Shown here one piece after another: positions 49,931-62,369 of a DNA stretch of 64,000 bases. The first letter of the stretch is position 1, and each line of letters starts with the position of its first letter. The stretch is from Microvelia longipes. Lineage: Eukaryota; Arthropoda; Insecta; Hemiptera; Veliidae. The DNA lies in assembly GCA_018340805.1 (NCBI GenBank), contig JACMZG010000008.1, positions 57,664,509-57,728,508 on the forward strand, read 5' to 3'. The notes below the pieces were generated by a model. That model was not told the DNA's origin, did no database searches, and worked only from the letters and a program-made list of their open reading frames with translations. The position numbers and the translations under genes were made by a program.

Positions 49931-50736
49931 GTTTATTTGTTTATATTTGTTTTTTTAGATTGTTTCCAATTAAAATTAGAGAAGGAATCGTATAAATTAT
50001 TCTTATAAAATAAATAACTAAAGAAATATATGGCTAAATAATAATGCTTCAATTAATACCTCATTATTCAATTTAATAATAGGAAAGTAAGTAAAGGTGA
50101 ACTCTGAGAAAACCTGTCTATGAAATCGAGTCAAGAGCCTTCCGGATTCTTTTCATAAACATCATAATACCAATATTACAAGAAACAAAGTCAAGCTAAG
50201 AAGAACAAAATTGTTTCTAAACTCTTAAGATCGTAATTGGCCTTAAAACAAAGGATAAAATATAAAGAGTTAGAGAGTAAAAATAACTCTCTTAAAGTCG
50301 ACAAAAGGTTGGGAAAAAAGTTTTACATCACAACTTCTCAAAGAAAGAAGTGAAGTGAGGCACTGGCGTTATAAAACTTGGACCGACATTGTTTGTGTTG
50401 GCCCTTTAAATTTCTATAAAAAGGTTGCGTTAAAAGGTAAAAAATGTAAACCAAACTCTAGATCCGTTATAGCTGCCAAAATAAACAGTATTAAAGTTTT
50501 TTCTTAAGCTAATAATCCACCTCATTTTTCTTTTTGCTCTTAAACTGCTCCCATAGATTAAAAACTTTTTTAGTACCACGTATATATCTTTATTATTTCG
50601 CGCAATTGATCAACGTTTTAAAGTTTAAAATAAGATTTATAGATCTCATTTATTTTTTATTTATGATAAAATGTATCATGTTTAATTTCGCGATCGTTGG
50701 ATATTTTAATATCTTCAAATACCGATTTTAGTTCCC
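49931..50736. other. AT-rich spacer, nothing recognised
   Basis: The 65-codon + frame at 50.5 kb has low complexity and no domain. Confidence 0.5.
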
Positions 50737-50796
50737 AAGTATAGTGACAAAAAACCTAGCAATTCCCTAATTGCTAGGTTTTTTGTCACTATACTT
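50737..50796. repeat. perfect 28-bp hairpin
   Basis: Arms 50737-50764 and 50769-50796 are exact reverse complements with a CCCT loop. Each arm contains GTGACA-N5-CCTAGCAATT, the same spaced motif as one unit of the adjacent minisatellite. Confidence 0.97.
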
Positions 50797-50811
50797 TTAT
50801 AGTCTCTCCCT

Positions 50812-51115
50812 AGAGGTGACAGACTACCTAAAAATTAGGGAGAGGTGACAGACTACCTAGCAATTAGGGAGAGGTGACAGACTCCCTAGCAATTTGGGAG
50901 AGGTGACAGACTACCTAGCAATTAGGGAGAGGTGACAGACTACCTAGCAATTAGGGAGAGGTGACAGACTCCCTAGCAATTTGGGAGAGGTGACAGACTA
51001 CCTAGCAATTAGGGAGAGGTGACAGACTACCTAGCAATTAGGGAGAGGTGACAGACTACTAGCAATTAGGGAGAGGTTGACAGACCTAGCAATTAGGGAG
51101 AGGTGACAGACTAAT
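50812..51115. repeat. 29-bp minisatellite, about 10.5 units
   Basis: Unit AGAGGTGACAGACTACCTAG then CAATTAGGG. Units start at 50812, 50841, 50870 and so on every 29 bases to 51044, then shorten to 28 and 27. The third and sixth units carry the same variant (CTCCCTAGCAATTTGGG), giving an 87-base higher-order period. Confidence 0.97.
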
Positions 51116-51141
51116 TTTAATATCCACGTATGTTAAGACTT

Positions 51142-51203
51142 TGCCTAATAAATTATTACCAGTTTTAGCCTTTACTTTGAGCGTAATGTTTGCCACTTGG
51201 AAA
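51142..51203 (+). mobile_element. SINE-1 internal fragment
   Basis: AAATTATTACCAGTTTTAGC, then TTTACTTTGAGCGTAATG and TTTGCCACTTGG match the middle of the SINE-1 copy at 48.38-48.45 kb. It stops abruptly where LINE coding begins. Confidence 0.6.
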
Positions 51204-51516
51204 TCTCAAGCCAAGAGTACAATCAGAGAATGGCAAGCTACCAATAATCAGCTACACTGGAACAATGTTCCTGGCTATAAGCACAGTGAACTTATGATAA
51301 GAGGTCCGAAAGCCAAGCTGAGAAAAAGTCTTATAAAGTTAAATAAGAAAACCCAAGTCTAGTGGCTGGCTTGATAACTGGTCACTGTCACCTACGCAAA
51401 CATATCTACACTATAAGCATATACTTAAAAGAGCCTGTTTGTTGACTTTGTGGGCTATCCTCTGAACACACGTCATATTTGATTGTAAATTCCATACATT
51501 TAAAAGATGTATGTTA
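51204..51516 (+). pseudogene. non-LTR retrotransposon ORF2 C-terminus, fragment
   Basis: One frame reads STIREWQATNNQLHWNNVPG, then KHSELMIRGPKAKLRKSLIK, the RNase H-distal region of arthropod LINE polyproteins. After a frameshift near 51358 it continues LITGHCHLRKHIYTISIYLK, EPVC, a stop, and LCGLSSEHTSYLI, matching the conserved TGHxxLxxHL...PxCxxCxxxxExxxHxx C-terminal motif of these elements. The frameshift and stop make it dead. The reverse transcriptase is absent, as usual for 5'-truncated LINE copies. Confidence 0.72.
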
Positions 51517-51560
51517 TTTGGCCGCATGGCTCTAAATGGTCATCATTATAATTATTAAAG
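51517..51560 (+). mobile_element. shared LINE/SINE-1 3' tail
   Basis: GGCCGCATGGCTCTAAATGG then TCATCATTATAATTATT corresponds to the SINE-1 tail GCCGCAAGGCTCTAAACGGG plus ATT repeats. Its position directly after LINE coding sequence suggests SINE-1 borrows this LINE's 3' end. Confidence 0.55.
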
Positions 51561-52043
51561 TCTTTGAAATTTCTTTTAGAATTAAAGCTTAAAATTAGTT
51601 TTCGTTTATCAATACTTCAACATAACTTTTCAGTAAGTTCCTTAAGAGTTTGGAATTGTGACTTGATATATAGTTAGGAACTACTACATATAGAGCACGG
51701 TCTTCCCCAAGAAAAGTGTAATTTTGCACGGTTCACAGCTACTGATTTTTACGAACAAAAACCTTGAAATACGTTATTTGTATATTTGATAAAAAACTAA
51801 TGTCATTAGAATGTAATGTTTTCAAAAATAATTGCATATTATTTAACTCATAACTTTAACTAAACTTTATATTTATGTTCGTATTAACTGGTCACAAGGG
51901 GTTAAAATGTTGGAAAATGAAAATTAATATATTCTACATAGGTATACCAAGTTATATCATTACTGAGTATAATGACTTTATCTATACTCTATCTAAATTG
52001 CACCAATTAAAATATTTTATATTTTAGACGCATCAACATAAAT
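51561..52043. other. AT-rich spacer, nothing recognised
   Basis: No repeat match or exon-like block between the LINE/SINE chimera and the next family A copy. Confidence 0.5.
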
Positions 52044-52340
52044 ATATATATTTTTTACGTTTCCTCATTTATAACGTAAAGGTATATAGATAAATAAATA
52101 CGTTTGCTCTAAAAACCCGAAAACAAGATTATTGTAGCTCCCTGTGTATTTATGTTAGAGAGTTACAACTTCAAAAAAATCAACGCTAGTTCTAGTTGTG
52201 CTGTACTAAAAATATTTTTTATGACGTCATTAACCGTCATTATTGACTCTGTGAAAATCTCGGAAGTTCCTATTACAGACAGACGCATGATGAAAACCAC
52301 TTAGAACGTCATGAAAATGCCTGAAACGAATAATAATTAT
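52044..52340. repeat. family A, rearranged copy with ends in opposite orientation
   Basis: 52044-52235 follows the minus-strand order (TTATAACGTAAAGGTATATAG, split here as TTATAACGTAAAGG; GTAGCTCCCTG; TATGACGTCATTAACCG). From 52265 the + strand right-end phrases resume (ACAGACAGACGCATGATG, AAAACCACTTAGAACGTC, CCTGAAACGAATAATAATT). One copy therefore contains an internal inversion, or two nested partial copies. Confidence 0.55.
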
Positions 52341-54212
52341 GGTAAGTGAAGAAAAGTAAAAAACAATTGGAAAACGAATATAAACAGGTAATAAAAAATA
52401 GGGGGGCCTACAACACGAAGAAATATAGAAAGGATTTACTGTGTTGGTCTCACAAACGTATCGAAAAACGTACTTACGTGTGCACAGCTTTGATTATTAT
52501 TTATTAACTAAAGAATGTAAGAACAAAAAAATATTCCTAATATTAAAATTTAAAATTGTTGTAATCTCTAGAATATAGGAGTTTATAAAAATATATTTAT
52601 AAAACATTAGTAATAATTTATAAAAATAGTTTAAATGATTAGCTTAGGTTTAAATAGGAAAGTAAGAATTAATCAAATGTGTATATTATCGAATACTATA
52701 GAAGATGATCAAATCTGGAATAACTGCCTATTATTTATACACATTGCTATATCAATATCATATTTGCTATCTAATCTTTTAGTTTAACTTCTAATTAATT
52801 TAAAAATATTGAAAAAATAAACAAACCTCTATTATTAAATACACTACATTTCTTAAATGAAAATATGAATATGAAGGAAAAATGTTTGGTATTGAAACAT
52901 ATATTGAAAAATGTTATACATAGTGGCCGCCCCCTTGATCAAGCCTTATGCTTTTTGGGGGCCCTCACCTCTGTCAAATAAATGTAATATTGATATAAAT
53001 TTAAAATGACTGTAATTTGTTACTCTAAATTTAGTTGAATAACTTATTATATAATATAGTCTAAAAATAAGAGTAATTTTTGTAAAAATTGTAAAAGAAA
53101 TAAAAATAATACTGTAATTAAATACAGTTTGGTCCGAATAGGCTGATTTTAAGAATTTATTTTGTACATAATGTAATAAAAATCTCTAGATCTTCGATAT
53201 CTAAACCTCTGGGTATATTTTTAAAGTAGAAACGGTTTCAAGCTCAATGAAAACTCATTAAATGTTACAAAGCGATTTTATAGGGTGGGGTGCTGTTGTC
53301 AAAGCTGATAGACGTGGGGCAAGATAAACGTGATACACACCTAGTAAACCATTATTTTTGATGATATTTAAGCGACGTTAAATAAGAATAAAAGTTCATA
53401 AAAAAAACATTTTTGACCTGGGCTGCAATCTGAAATTGAATAATTGTCTGTTCTGTTTTTACATTTTGTACCAAAAAATGTAACGAATCTTGAAATAAAA
53501 GTGCTTTTGTAATATTTGTCAGGTAGTGGTTTGAATATACCCAAATAGTCCTTACTTTTAAGAATTGTAAAGGAAAGTTAAAGAAAATATCTCTATAATT
53601 TTCCTCTGGTGAACCCGAGACAGTTATTACCTAGTAAGGGTAATGCTAATATTACATTTCACCATATTATAACCTTCTCTAGCCAACTTTACTCTGTGTA
53701 CATAAGATAAGATTTAGAGCATAACATAAACTCCGTGCCTCCGAGCTCCCAACTAAGCACGGAGTAATGATAAAGAAAAGTTTTTGTTATGACGTAGATG
53801 TGGGATATAATACTGCGTTCCAGAGATATAGTGAGACAAAGCTAACATAGATAGAGCCTTCCTATCTCTGGCCCATTACATTTTTAATTTCACCCCAGAG
53901 TATCACGTTTTCTTATTAACACTTCTTTTTTGGAAAAATTTACTTAAAACTCATAAATAAGCTAAGTTACATCTAAGCAGGCTACGCGACACACTATTTT
54001 TAATCGCCCATTTCACTAGCAAGATTTCTAGTCTAAAACTCTTTAACGACTACAAACTTTTTAAAGACCATCGTGTTTCTTTATCTAAGCACTTAAAAAC
54101 TTTTAATTACTATGTCGTAAAACGTTAATAGTCTGATTACTCACCGAGTTAGTTTGCTTGTAGGCATGTAACAGTTTTTAAACAATAAAAATTAAAGTAG
54201 CCAATTTTATAT
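52341..54212. other. AT-rich spacer
   Basis: Only a short GC-rich spot (GGGGGCCCTCACC at 52957) and no named repeat. Confidence 0.5.
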
Positions 54213-54366
54213 ACCTGCTTAAAAGAAGTTTGATCAAATACTTCAAGATACAAGTTAATATCAATGCTGATTTTATTTCCCGACAAATCCAATGGTGGGA
54301 CGAATAAGGCTCTTTTTGAGGTAGCAGTTCGATTTAATGACTCATAAAGAGCTTTGCTTATCACTC
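54213..54366 (-). CDS. candidate exon of unknown protein, minus strand
   Basis: The minus frame reads SKALYESLNRTATSKRALFV, then PPLDLSGNKISIDINLYLEV and FDQTSFKQ, and ends at TTTTAAGCAG|GTATAT, a good 5' splice site. The alternating polar/hydrophobic stretch after PPLDL resembles an extracellular beta-strand domain. I considered a Cys-loop receptor N-terminus, but the match is not specific. The upstream side is bounded by a TGA at about 54365-54367, and no acceptor with a pyrimidine tract is visible, so this may be chance or a decayed exon. Confidence 0.28.
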
Positions 54367-55854
54367 AGATTATTTGTTTAGTTGTTTTTGATTTATTAAA
54401 CACTAGCCATCCAATATTAATACTTATCAACAATGAAGGGCATGCCAGAAGCTTTAATTAAGTCATTATAGCAAATTTATTATGAAAATGAGGCTTTTTT
54501 ATTTTTTTGTTTGGTTTGATTCATATCCATAAAGCCAAAACTTATATAAGTTTAGAGTTTATGGATACTTTACTTACCAATCATTCTAATATTGAATCAA
54601 GTTAATCCCAATTATTTTTTATCTGATCTCTATTTTTTAATGTTTCCAATACTTTGCATAAAAATTGCATTAGTTATTTTTAAAGAAAATTAGTCTGCAT
54701 GGAGAGATATAATAAATGTAACAACATCTTTCGTAATGGGATAGATAATGTTCATAATGGAAGTAGTAGAAATAATTTAAAAATTTGAAAAAGTGCTTAG
54801 CGGTTATCTGTCAGTTTTTAAATTAAGTCGTAAATCCATGTTACCTACATTTACGAAAACCCATTACTATTCCAGGAAATTAAAAAAAGCGTCTAGTTAG
54901 GAATGTTCACAGTGATATCAGCGTATTGAATTTCTTCGTTTTTATGAACATTTTAGGTTGTTCGACAGAACGTAATTATTGATGCTACAGAATATTATAG
55001 ATAAATTTACTTTTCTTTTTAATTAGAGTTTTAATCGTAAACCTAATTACAAAATTAATTAACATTACAAAATGTGTCATGGGAAATAAAGACAGCTATT
55101 TTTTTATATTTTGGTTGGCTATAGAGTAATGTCAATAGGAATAAACCTATTCTAAGAATGGAAATTATATATCTTCCAGTGAAATCCGCACTAATAAATA
55201 AATACAAATTTTGATTGTTCGTGATCATTTACTGAGTTTCCGTTCCAAAAAAACCTAAGGTTTGATCATAGGATTATCCAAAAATTGAGCCTGTTTTCAT
55301 GCACAATGTTTTCCTTTGTTTCGAAGAGCTTAGTTTTATTTATTTATTTAATGATTTTTAATGAGCTCCTAGACGAAAAAAACCACAAGTAAGAGCTCAC
55401 TTCTAAAAAATTACAAAATTACACAACAGTAAAAAAGTGTATCGTAATAAACGTAAAAATAAAATATTATGATACAAGATGATAACAAAATTTAACTTTC
55501 TCACAAAACAGTTATATAGTAATTATAAGTTACTGCCTATTAACGTATATATATTTATATAGTAAATATAGGCACTGCCTGATGCGTTCTCTAGTAATGC
55601 TTCACACCATTCCCTTGCATTTTTTTCACATTTTTTTTAGTAATTTTTCAATTTACATCAACCTTGTAATTTATAAATTAATGAAACCTCAAAAAATTAT
55701 CAAACCAATACAAAGGATTCAATTTTAATTTAAATTGTTCAATTAATGGTATAGCTCAAAAACTCGTCGTCTACATCCCTCTAGTTTTTGATTTAATATC
55801 CCCTTCACAAGCATTGCCTTACGCGAGTGTAAAAACTTTCATTTTATATATCAA
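54367..55854. other. AT-rich spacer, nothing recognised
   Basis: No repeat family or splice-like junction is recognised. Confidence 0.5.
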
Positions 55855-55856
55855 TT

Positions 55857-55918
<62 letters not shown>
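55855..55918. repeat. (TA)n microsatellite
   Basis: About 60 bases of TA with two ATTATA interruptions. Confidence 0.96.
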
Positions 55919-57213
55919 AATTGCTTTCCTCTTTCTCCCGCCTTTTACGCCATAAGAACCTTATAAGTAAACATTTTCTTATAAAAATGTACCCAAACTT
56001 AATCCAAGAAATGTATTTTGCTATTATGGTTCTTTATGTAAGAAATGATGTTTCTTTGCATTAAGAACGGATGTCTTAATGCTCAATGAAAGTAAAATTA
56101 TAAGGTTGTATAAAGGATCCTCGCCTTGTTAATGAACACGCTAAGAAATTAATTAACCTCTTTTATAATAAAGCTAAAAGTTCGGGCCAAGGTTTATCTG
56201 CTGCGTTAAAACTTTCTTGTTTTAGCTCTTCTTTTGTTTTAACTTACTTTATAAAAAATGTAGCAAAAATAGAAAGTTTATGAATTTAAATTGTATATTT
56301 TTATGAAGTTGTTGAGAGAGGAAGGGAATAATCAAATTAAATCAGGTGGGTACATTATAACAAGTTTTGTTTAAAACTCAAGAAAACTTTGTCTAACTAG
56401 ACTTATTATTTTCCGCCTCTTGTTTTCATATAATAACACTTAATACTCAAAGTAATCTAAGTACTGTAATCAATTTTTTTATTAATATAAGTAATTATTA
56501 AGTAAAACCTAATACAAACTTTTTCTTTACTAACTATGACTTAAAAATGTCTAATAACTTTTCTACTTATATCTACTCGATTTTACTATACAAGAAAAAT
56601 ACTATTAAACTAACTACTAAGTTTTTTAGATATAAAGTTATTTAACTATGATTAAATACTTTATAATTATTATTATCATGATTAATAAAATACGATGTAT
56701 ACCAAAAGATTATGTATTATCTAGTCTTAGTTTATTTCGTATTTAACGTAAGTATGAAATATATTGAATATATTTAATTAGCATAATAAAGAATTGATCC
56801 TGTTTCCCCAACATTTAGAGTATAAATTCAATGCAGTAAGACGCAATGTAGATGTTTTTAAATTTACACTACAAAAAATTCTAACTAATTCCTGGATCTG
56901 TGATCGCTATGTTCTTTAAAATCGCAACCAAATTTGAAAGGATTAATCTGGTTTTAAGTTGAAGCGGAGTTTTTTCTCAGAAAATACCACAATAAACGTT
57001 AGTTCTTTTAGCATGCTATAAAAGAAATTCAAGATTTTTGAGATGAAGGGTTATCATTTCACTAACAACAATTGATTTGTTGTTACACCTAATGGGGCGT
57101 TCGGAAAATTTGATAAAAATAAAGTAAGCTTATTATGACGTTTCTGTCGTAAATTCGCTATTCTGGTGTTATTATACTTATTGATTTTTATCAATTATAA
57201 CTTTGTTTGGTAA
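55919..57213. other. AT-rich spacer, nothing recognised
   Basis: No family member or exon-like block. Confidence 0.5.
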
Positions 57214-57668
57214 AATCCCCGCTTCGGACTCGCATCGCTCGTCCTGAGAATATACAATTCGTTAAATTCATACTGTAAAACGTCTTCAGACTCGCTGCGC
57301 TCGTCCTTAAATAATAAATACATTCGTTTCATTCCCAGCGGTCATCCATTCAGGCACTGATCACGCTCGATGCTGCTTAATTTTATGATCCACCAAAAAT
57401 CATGGATATACTTATATTGAAACGAAACTTAGTGTACTGATTTATTACGTAAAGTACCAAATCAAATGGATTTCCGATTTTTTTTCAATTGTAAAAAATC
57501 GTACACTAGGAGCTACGATGATAACAGACACACACATAGACAGACAACTTTTTGAAGACCACTTAGGATGCTATAAAACGCCTGAAACGGATAATTCCGG
57601 TGACATCCGGGTTTCGGATTTTTTTGCCAAACACGATACTTTTCCTGTATACCTTCGGTGTAAATGAG
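57214..57668 (+). repeat. family A dispersed repeat, internally shortened
   Basis: CTTCGGACTCGCATCGCTCG, CAGACTCGCTGCGCTCGTCC, TTCCCAGCGGTCATCCATTC, CACGCTCGATGCTGCTTAA, GAGCTACGATGATAACAGAC, CCTGAAACGGATAATTCCGG and TATACCTTCGGTGTAAAT appear in family order. About 250 bases of the middle are absent relative to the copy at 63 kb. Confidence 0.75.
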
Positions 57669-60449
57669 GAATAAAAATTAGTCTATCCTTATTTCTTTAA
57701 TTGCTTTATTTCTTTATTGCTTTGTACGTAAAACTTCTTAATTATTAACATTAATTAATACAAGGTGGTACACTTTAGATGCTTAAACATTAAATCCTTA
57801 AAAATGAGTGGAAAACTTTGTTTTAGACTCATGAAATGGTCTCTATCCCCTCAGGAAATTGACTCTTCCAAGTTCAAATATACTATTATTATTTTTGTAA
57901 CTATTAACCAAATATTGTGGTAATTTTGTTACCACTTTTGATAACTTAAAATAAGTTAAATTAGAGGAAACCTTATAGTATATTGCGGAAACTGAACTAA
58001 ATCATAAGAATTTTAATTCTAATATTACCATATTCAGTTAACTGCTCATCGTGCCATTGTTTGACATTTATCATAGATAATTGCTTTAAACACCTAAAAA
58101 GTTAAAATACTGTGATAAATTTCAAACAGCAATTCGATGATAATTTCCCGGAATATGAGGATGTTAGTATCAAATTTCTTTGGATTTAATGCAGGTTTTA
58201 AAATTTGAAATGTTGCGGTAGGGCTTTATTTAACTCTTTAAAGTTACCAAAAGTAGAACGAAATAACCTTGTTCGGGAGATAATTACCTGAATAATAATA
58301 GTTCATTTTAACTTTATTTTACCATTATATGTCCATGAGACTATTTTCAACAGTCTAGAACTATATTTTTCACTTACTTATAAGTATTCAATGTTTGTGC
58401 ATCTAAAATATTCCACCCTGTATATAAACTAGAAGCTTCGTGATCGTGTCGTGTGATCATATCAATCAAAAAATGTGACTTCCAAGGAAAATCTATTTTA
58501 TTCTTACTAATTCTTGCATGGGGTTAAAAGAAATACTTATAATAGGTTGTATAATTTAGGTTGTCGAGCTTTTTTTAACATTTTCAATTCTGTACTCGTA
58601 GCTTCAAAGTTCCTTAACTCGGAATTATTGTAATAAGAAATGGTTATTGTCATTTTATTTAATAAAAGTTGTTTCATTCTTCTATCGTCGTTAGAAAGTG
58701 TATCAGTCTGTCTGTCTGTATGCACAAGTATAATGTCACACGACTTACCTTTTCAGCAGGCGCTGAGATGCTATGTGAAATTCATCTGCTCCTCGAGTGT
58801 TACATGTATTTTTGAAAGGCATTTTTTTAATGCAATTCAATACTGCGTGTTAGCGTAACTACTTATAACATATTTCTTTGCCTTCGTTTATAAATAAAAA
58901 ATTATCTTTTTTAAATATTTTTTTATAATTATATTTTTTATATTTTAATGAAAAAATTGCATATGACATAAAGTAATCATTAAAGCTTTGTGCCATTTCT
59001 GACAGAGCATTTATTATTATTAAATGATAATCAGTTTATTTATTACATTTTCCCAAAATTCTATAAAGGAATTCAACTATTTTTATATTATTTATAACCA
59101 ACCCGAATAACCAGAATTAAAACTTAATGAATTCTGATAAAACTATAAATCAATTGTCCGTTTATTCCTTTTAAATTATTCGTATGAATGTGACATCAAG
59201 ATCGTCGAAGAAGTAAATAATGTCATTATAAATTAGTGGTATATTTTTAATTATAAATATTTGAATGCAAGTTTTCTATTGTATTCAAAACATAGAATTT
59301 ATCGATCCGTCATATAAGTATTAGATATTACTTAAAAACCAACAATCAACTCCATATAAATTACAAATAATTAATTGGTTTCGTTATTGAAAGAACTAAT
59401 ATTTTGATAGATATACGGTATAATAATACATTGAACTCATATTTTGATAGGTATAATGTAACATTATAATAGATTTCTATGAGTTTATTCCCTAGAGATA
59501 TTTTTCCTTATACTTTTACTTGTAAATTAGCAAATCCAAATTTATTTTCGTGCATGCTTTTAATTACATTTTAAATTAGATTTAAAAGCGATAAAATTAC
59601 ATTGGAATGAAAGTGATATCCTCATCATGTAATACATTATTATTTATAGACTGTGAGAGGGTAAGAAACGATGTAACCATGTTGTGTTAATGTTAGCCCT
59701 GAGGGTAGAGAGTTCTGAAATTTATCTCATATACTTGAAATATATATCAACGTATCAATAGATTCTCTATTTACAAAATAAATCAATTGCCTGTTGCCTG
59801 ATTAGAGGCTCTACTCGTCCTCCAGCCTGCTTCTCTTTGTTCTTCTCTCTTTACAGATTCAATTGTTCACATTTTTACTTGCTTTCCTTTTTGAAAAAAT
59901 CCTTTGCTATTCTATCTGTAAAGAAAGGTAAAGGTTTATAGAATTTTTCCCTGATACTTTGTTGATCAGAATTAAGTTTTATTTGTATAATACTTTTATT
60001 CGTGTTAAAGTTTTATTTTTGTTCTAAATTTTTTATTTGCTAAAAAGAATTATATGTATAGCAAAGTGAAGGAGGTTAAACCTATAAATATATTCTGTTC
60101 AATAAATCAGTATTGGCATACCTAGTGATATGGGCTACCCTTATCCTGTCTAGTTGTATTTTTGTTAGTCTTTAATTATTTAGAGTGTACCTTAAAAACG
60201 TGCTATTATTTACTACGTCACGAACTAAATATTGAATTTTTGTTTGCGTGAAAGTAGTAATTTTTTTAGAACTTAATTATTGTATATTCTTCAAAATAGA
60301 CCATTAATTATCTTTGATCAACTTTAGATAGTATGATAATATCAACTTTAATAATAATAGGTATTAAAGCCTGCTTTGTTTCTGACTAAACTATAAACAC
60401 ACATTATGTGTCTCTTTGTAAATTTTGATATTTCGTCTTATTATAAAAA
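57669..60449. other. AT-rich spacer
   Basis: A small CTGT repeat (58708-58723) and a CACCCTGTATATA phrase (58415, like the terminus of the composite repeat at 43.72 kb) are the only patterns. Confidence 0.45.
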
Positions 60450-61200
60450 TACTTGACATACAGTGTTGCCAGAGTAGGGATTTTTTTGTTAAAACAGAGG
60501 GTTGAAAGCCTTGATATTTTGGCGGACTGTCAACTGACATTAGCCGTGTGTTATACAATAGGATGCACAACGCGTGATGTTTAGGCTTAAATGGGGAATA
60601 ATCCGAAGGAAAATTAATAATTAAAAAATTAAAAACAATTTATTATTAATAAATACAAACAGAAACTAATACTATAAACAATAGTAATTAAAGTTATGTA
60701 CTTCTAAAAGAAGTGTCTCCAACAGGGTTAATTGGTGGGCTCAATCGAATGAGAGACCGCGGGTTGATGGAATGATTACCGCTAAGAACAAAGCTGTCAA
60801 AGCGGTTAATCCGGGCAAAAAAATATAAAAAATAGTTTTTCAACATATTCGCCAACAATAAGTTTGTAAAACTCATCTTGGTCTGACTGATGGTTATATA
60901 ATTCGTTTTAAGTTGAATTTTTAGTTTTATATTGTTATTTTATGTACAAGTTCTGAATTCAGTCAATAAGATTAATAATTATAGTTTTTCTTAAATGTGC
61001 CATCATTAGTATTATTAAGTGAAACCCCCCTATATGACAAGTTATCATTAGAATACAGGCATTCCACCCATATCAGCTGCGCGGATTCGCCACTTTGCTT
61101 CTCAGTCGCTTTCGGCGTCGGCACTGTAGGCTGTCTCTTTACGAGCCCGTGCTTCCCAATTGATTCCCAAATTGATTCTACGTGGACGTAGATCTATTTG
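60450..61200. other. region with two GC-richer patches, unidentified
   Basis: CAGTGTTGCCAGAGTAGGG (60461) resembles DNA-transposon termini, but no matching inverted end was found. GC-richer patches at 60710-60815 (minus frame ending PPINPVGDTSFRST) and 61050-61195 (with the perfect palindrome TCTACGTGGACGTAGA) have stop-limited frames of about 60 codons and no recognisable domain. Either could be an old mobile-element or exon fragment. Confidence 0.3.
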
Positions 61201-62149
61201 TTGGATTATAACTTTGAGTTAGTTTAGTATTGCGTATCCGTGTTTGTTTAGTTTACATAAAATAATACGTGTTAACCGTAACATCAAAACATTACAGATA
61301 ATATTAAGTCAACTTTATGTTTGGCTTGTATAGAAATATAATATATTGTACTATACATAATACTATATATAAAATACGTATTATAGCTACAGCTCAAATT
61401 TAAGTATTCGATTTGTAGTAAATTTTAGACATTTTTGCGGAGTCATTATTGTAGGTTATTGAGGTCTTTTATTTAATCAACGATAGGGGTTATTGTTTTG
61501 GAATTAGAATGAACCTTAATGTTATATTTAATTATTTTAGAATCAGGCCCTTGTTAAAATACCAGCGTAGGTAGTTACTTGATTGTACTCAATGTAGCAA
61601 TATATTTGAAGTCTTTTATTTCTTTTGAGTAATTAAAATCCATTTATACATTTCTTTATTTATCCAGAATGTAGTTATTCAATTGTCATGAAATTAAAGG
61701 ATTTGTTTCAAACGCTAGGGGGAGGTATTGCAGTAATACTCTAGTGTAATTGTCTTTTCAGAAAATACGAGGCAGAATTTGTTTCCTGAAACCACAACAG
61801 CTTTGCAGAATGTTTGCGATCCTCCTGTGCAACGTGTGGGATTTTCTCTAACTAACGACAGGGGAGTAATAACAGTCTGACTCGACAACTATATTTTCAT
61901 CTATACTAAAACTCTATTTCCCAGCAGACCTCTTCTCTTTAATTTCAATACTACGTTCTAAAACAAATTAATTTTTTAAAAAGTCTTTAATGTTAAACCA
62001 TTTCATTTATTTTTATTTCTATTTCTTGTTTGTATTTATTACTAATATTGCTACTGATTCTAAATGGATATCATCCTAAAAGAGTTAAACTTTCAACATT
62101 ATTGCTCTTATCATACCCCTAAAGTATAAGAAATACGTGCATTCATTTT
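61201..62149. other. AT-rich spacer, nothing recognised
   Basis: No repeat match or exon-like block. Confidence 0.5.
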
Positions 62150-62290
62150 CTAGCATAAGCGCGCAGGGAGCTACGATGACACAAATATACACAGCATAGT
62201 ATAAAAACAGTAAACTTTTTAAGAGGTCTTAAAAGCTAACTAAAGAGTATAATACTGGTGAAATCTTAGTTTGTGATTTTTAGAGTCAAC
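62150..62290 (+). repeat. family A right-end fragment
   Basis: TAGCATAAGCGCGCAGGGAG then CTACGATGACACAAATATAC, followed by TTTTTAAGAGGTCTTAAAAG and GGTGAAATCTTAGTTTGTG, are diverged right-end phrases. Confidence 0.5.
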
Positions 62291-62369
62291 GTTAACGTTT
62301 GCTTCTTTTAGTTATCTTTTATTTAATGTTAGCAAAAATTCAAATATTTAATATGATTTCATTGAAATT

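Noticed and set aside
50812..51115. CRISPR-like array of 29-bp repeats
   Set aside because: Units are contiguous with no spacers and the genome is eukaryotic, so this is a minisatellite.
60461..60480. CAGTGTTGCCAG as a defined DNA-transposon terminus
   Set aside because: No matching inverted terminus or target duplication was found within several kilobases.
60694..61191. Two 60-residue frames in the GC-richer patches as host exons
   Set aside because: No family resemblance and no paired acceptor/donor; recorded as unidentified patches instead.
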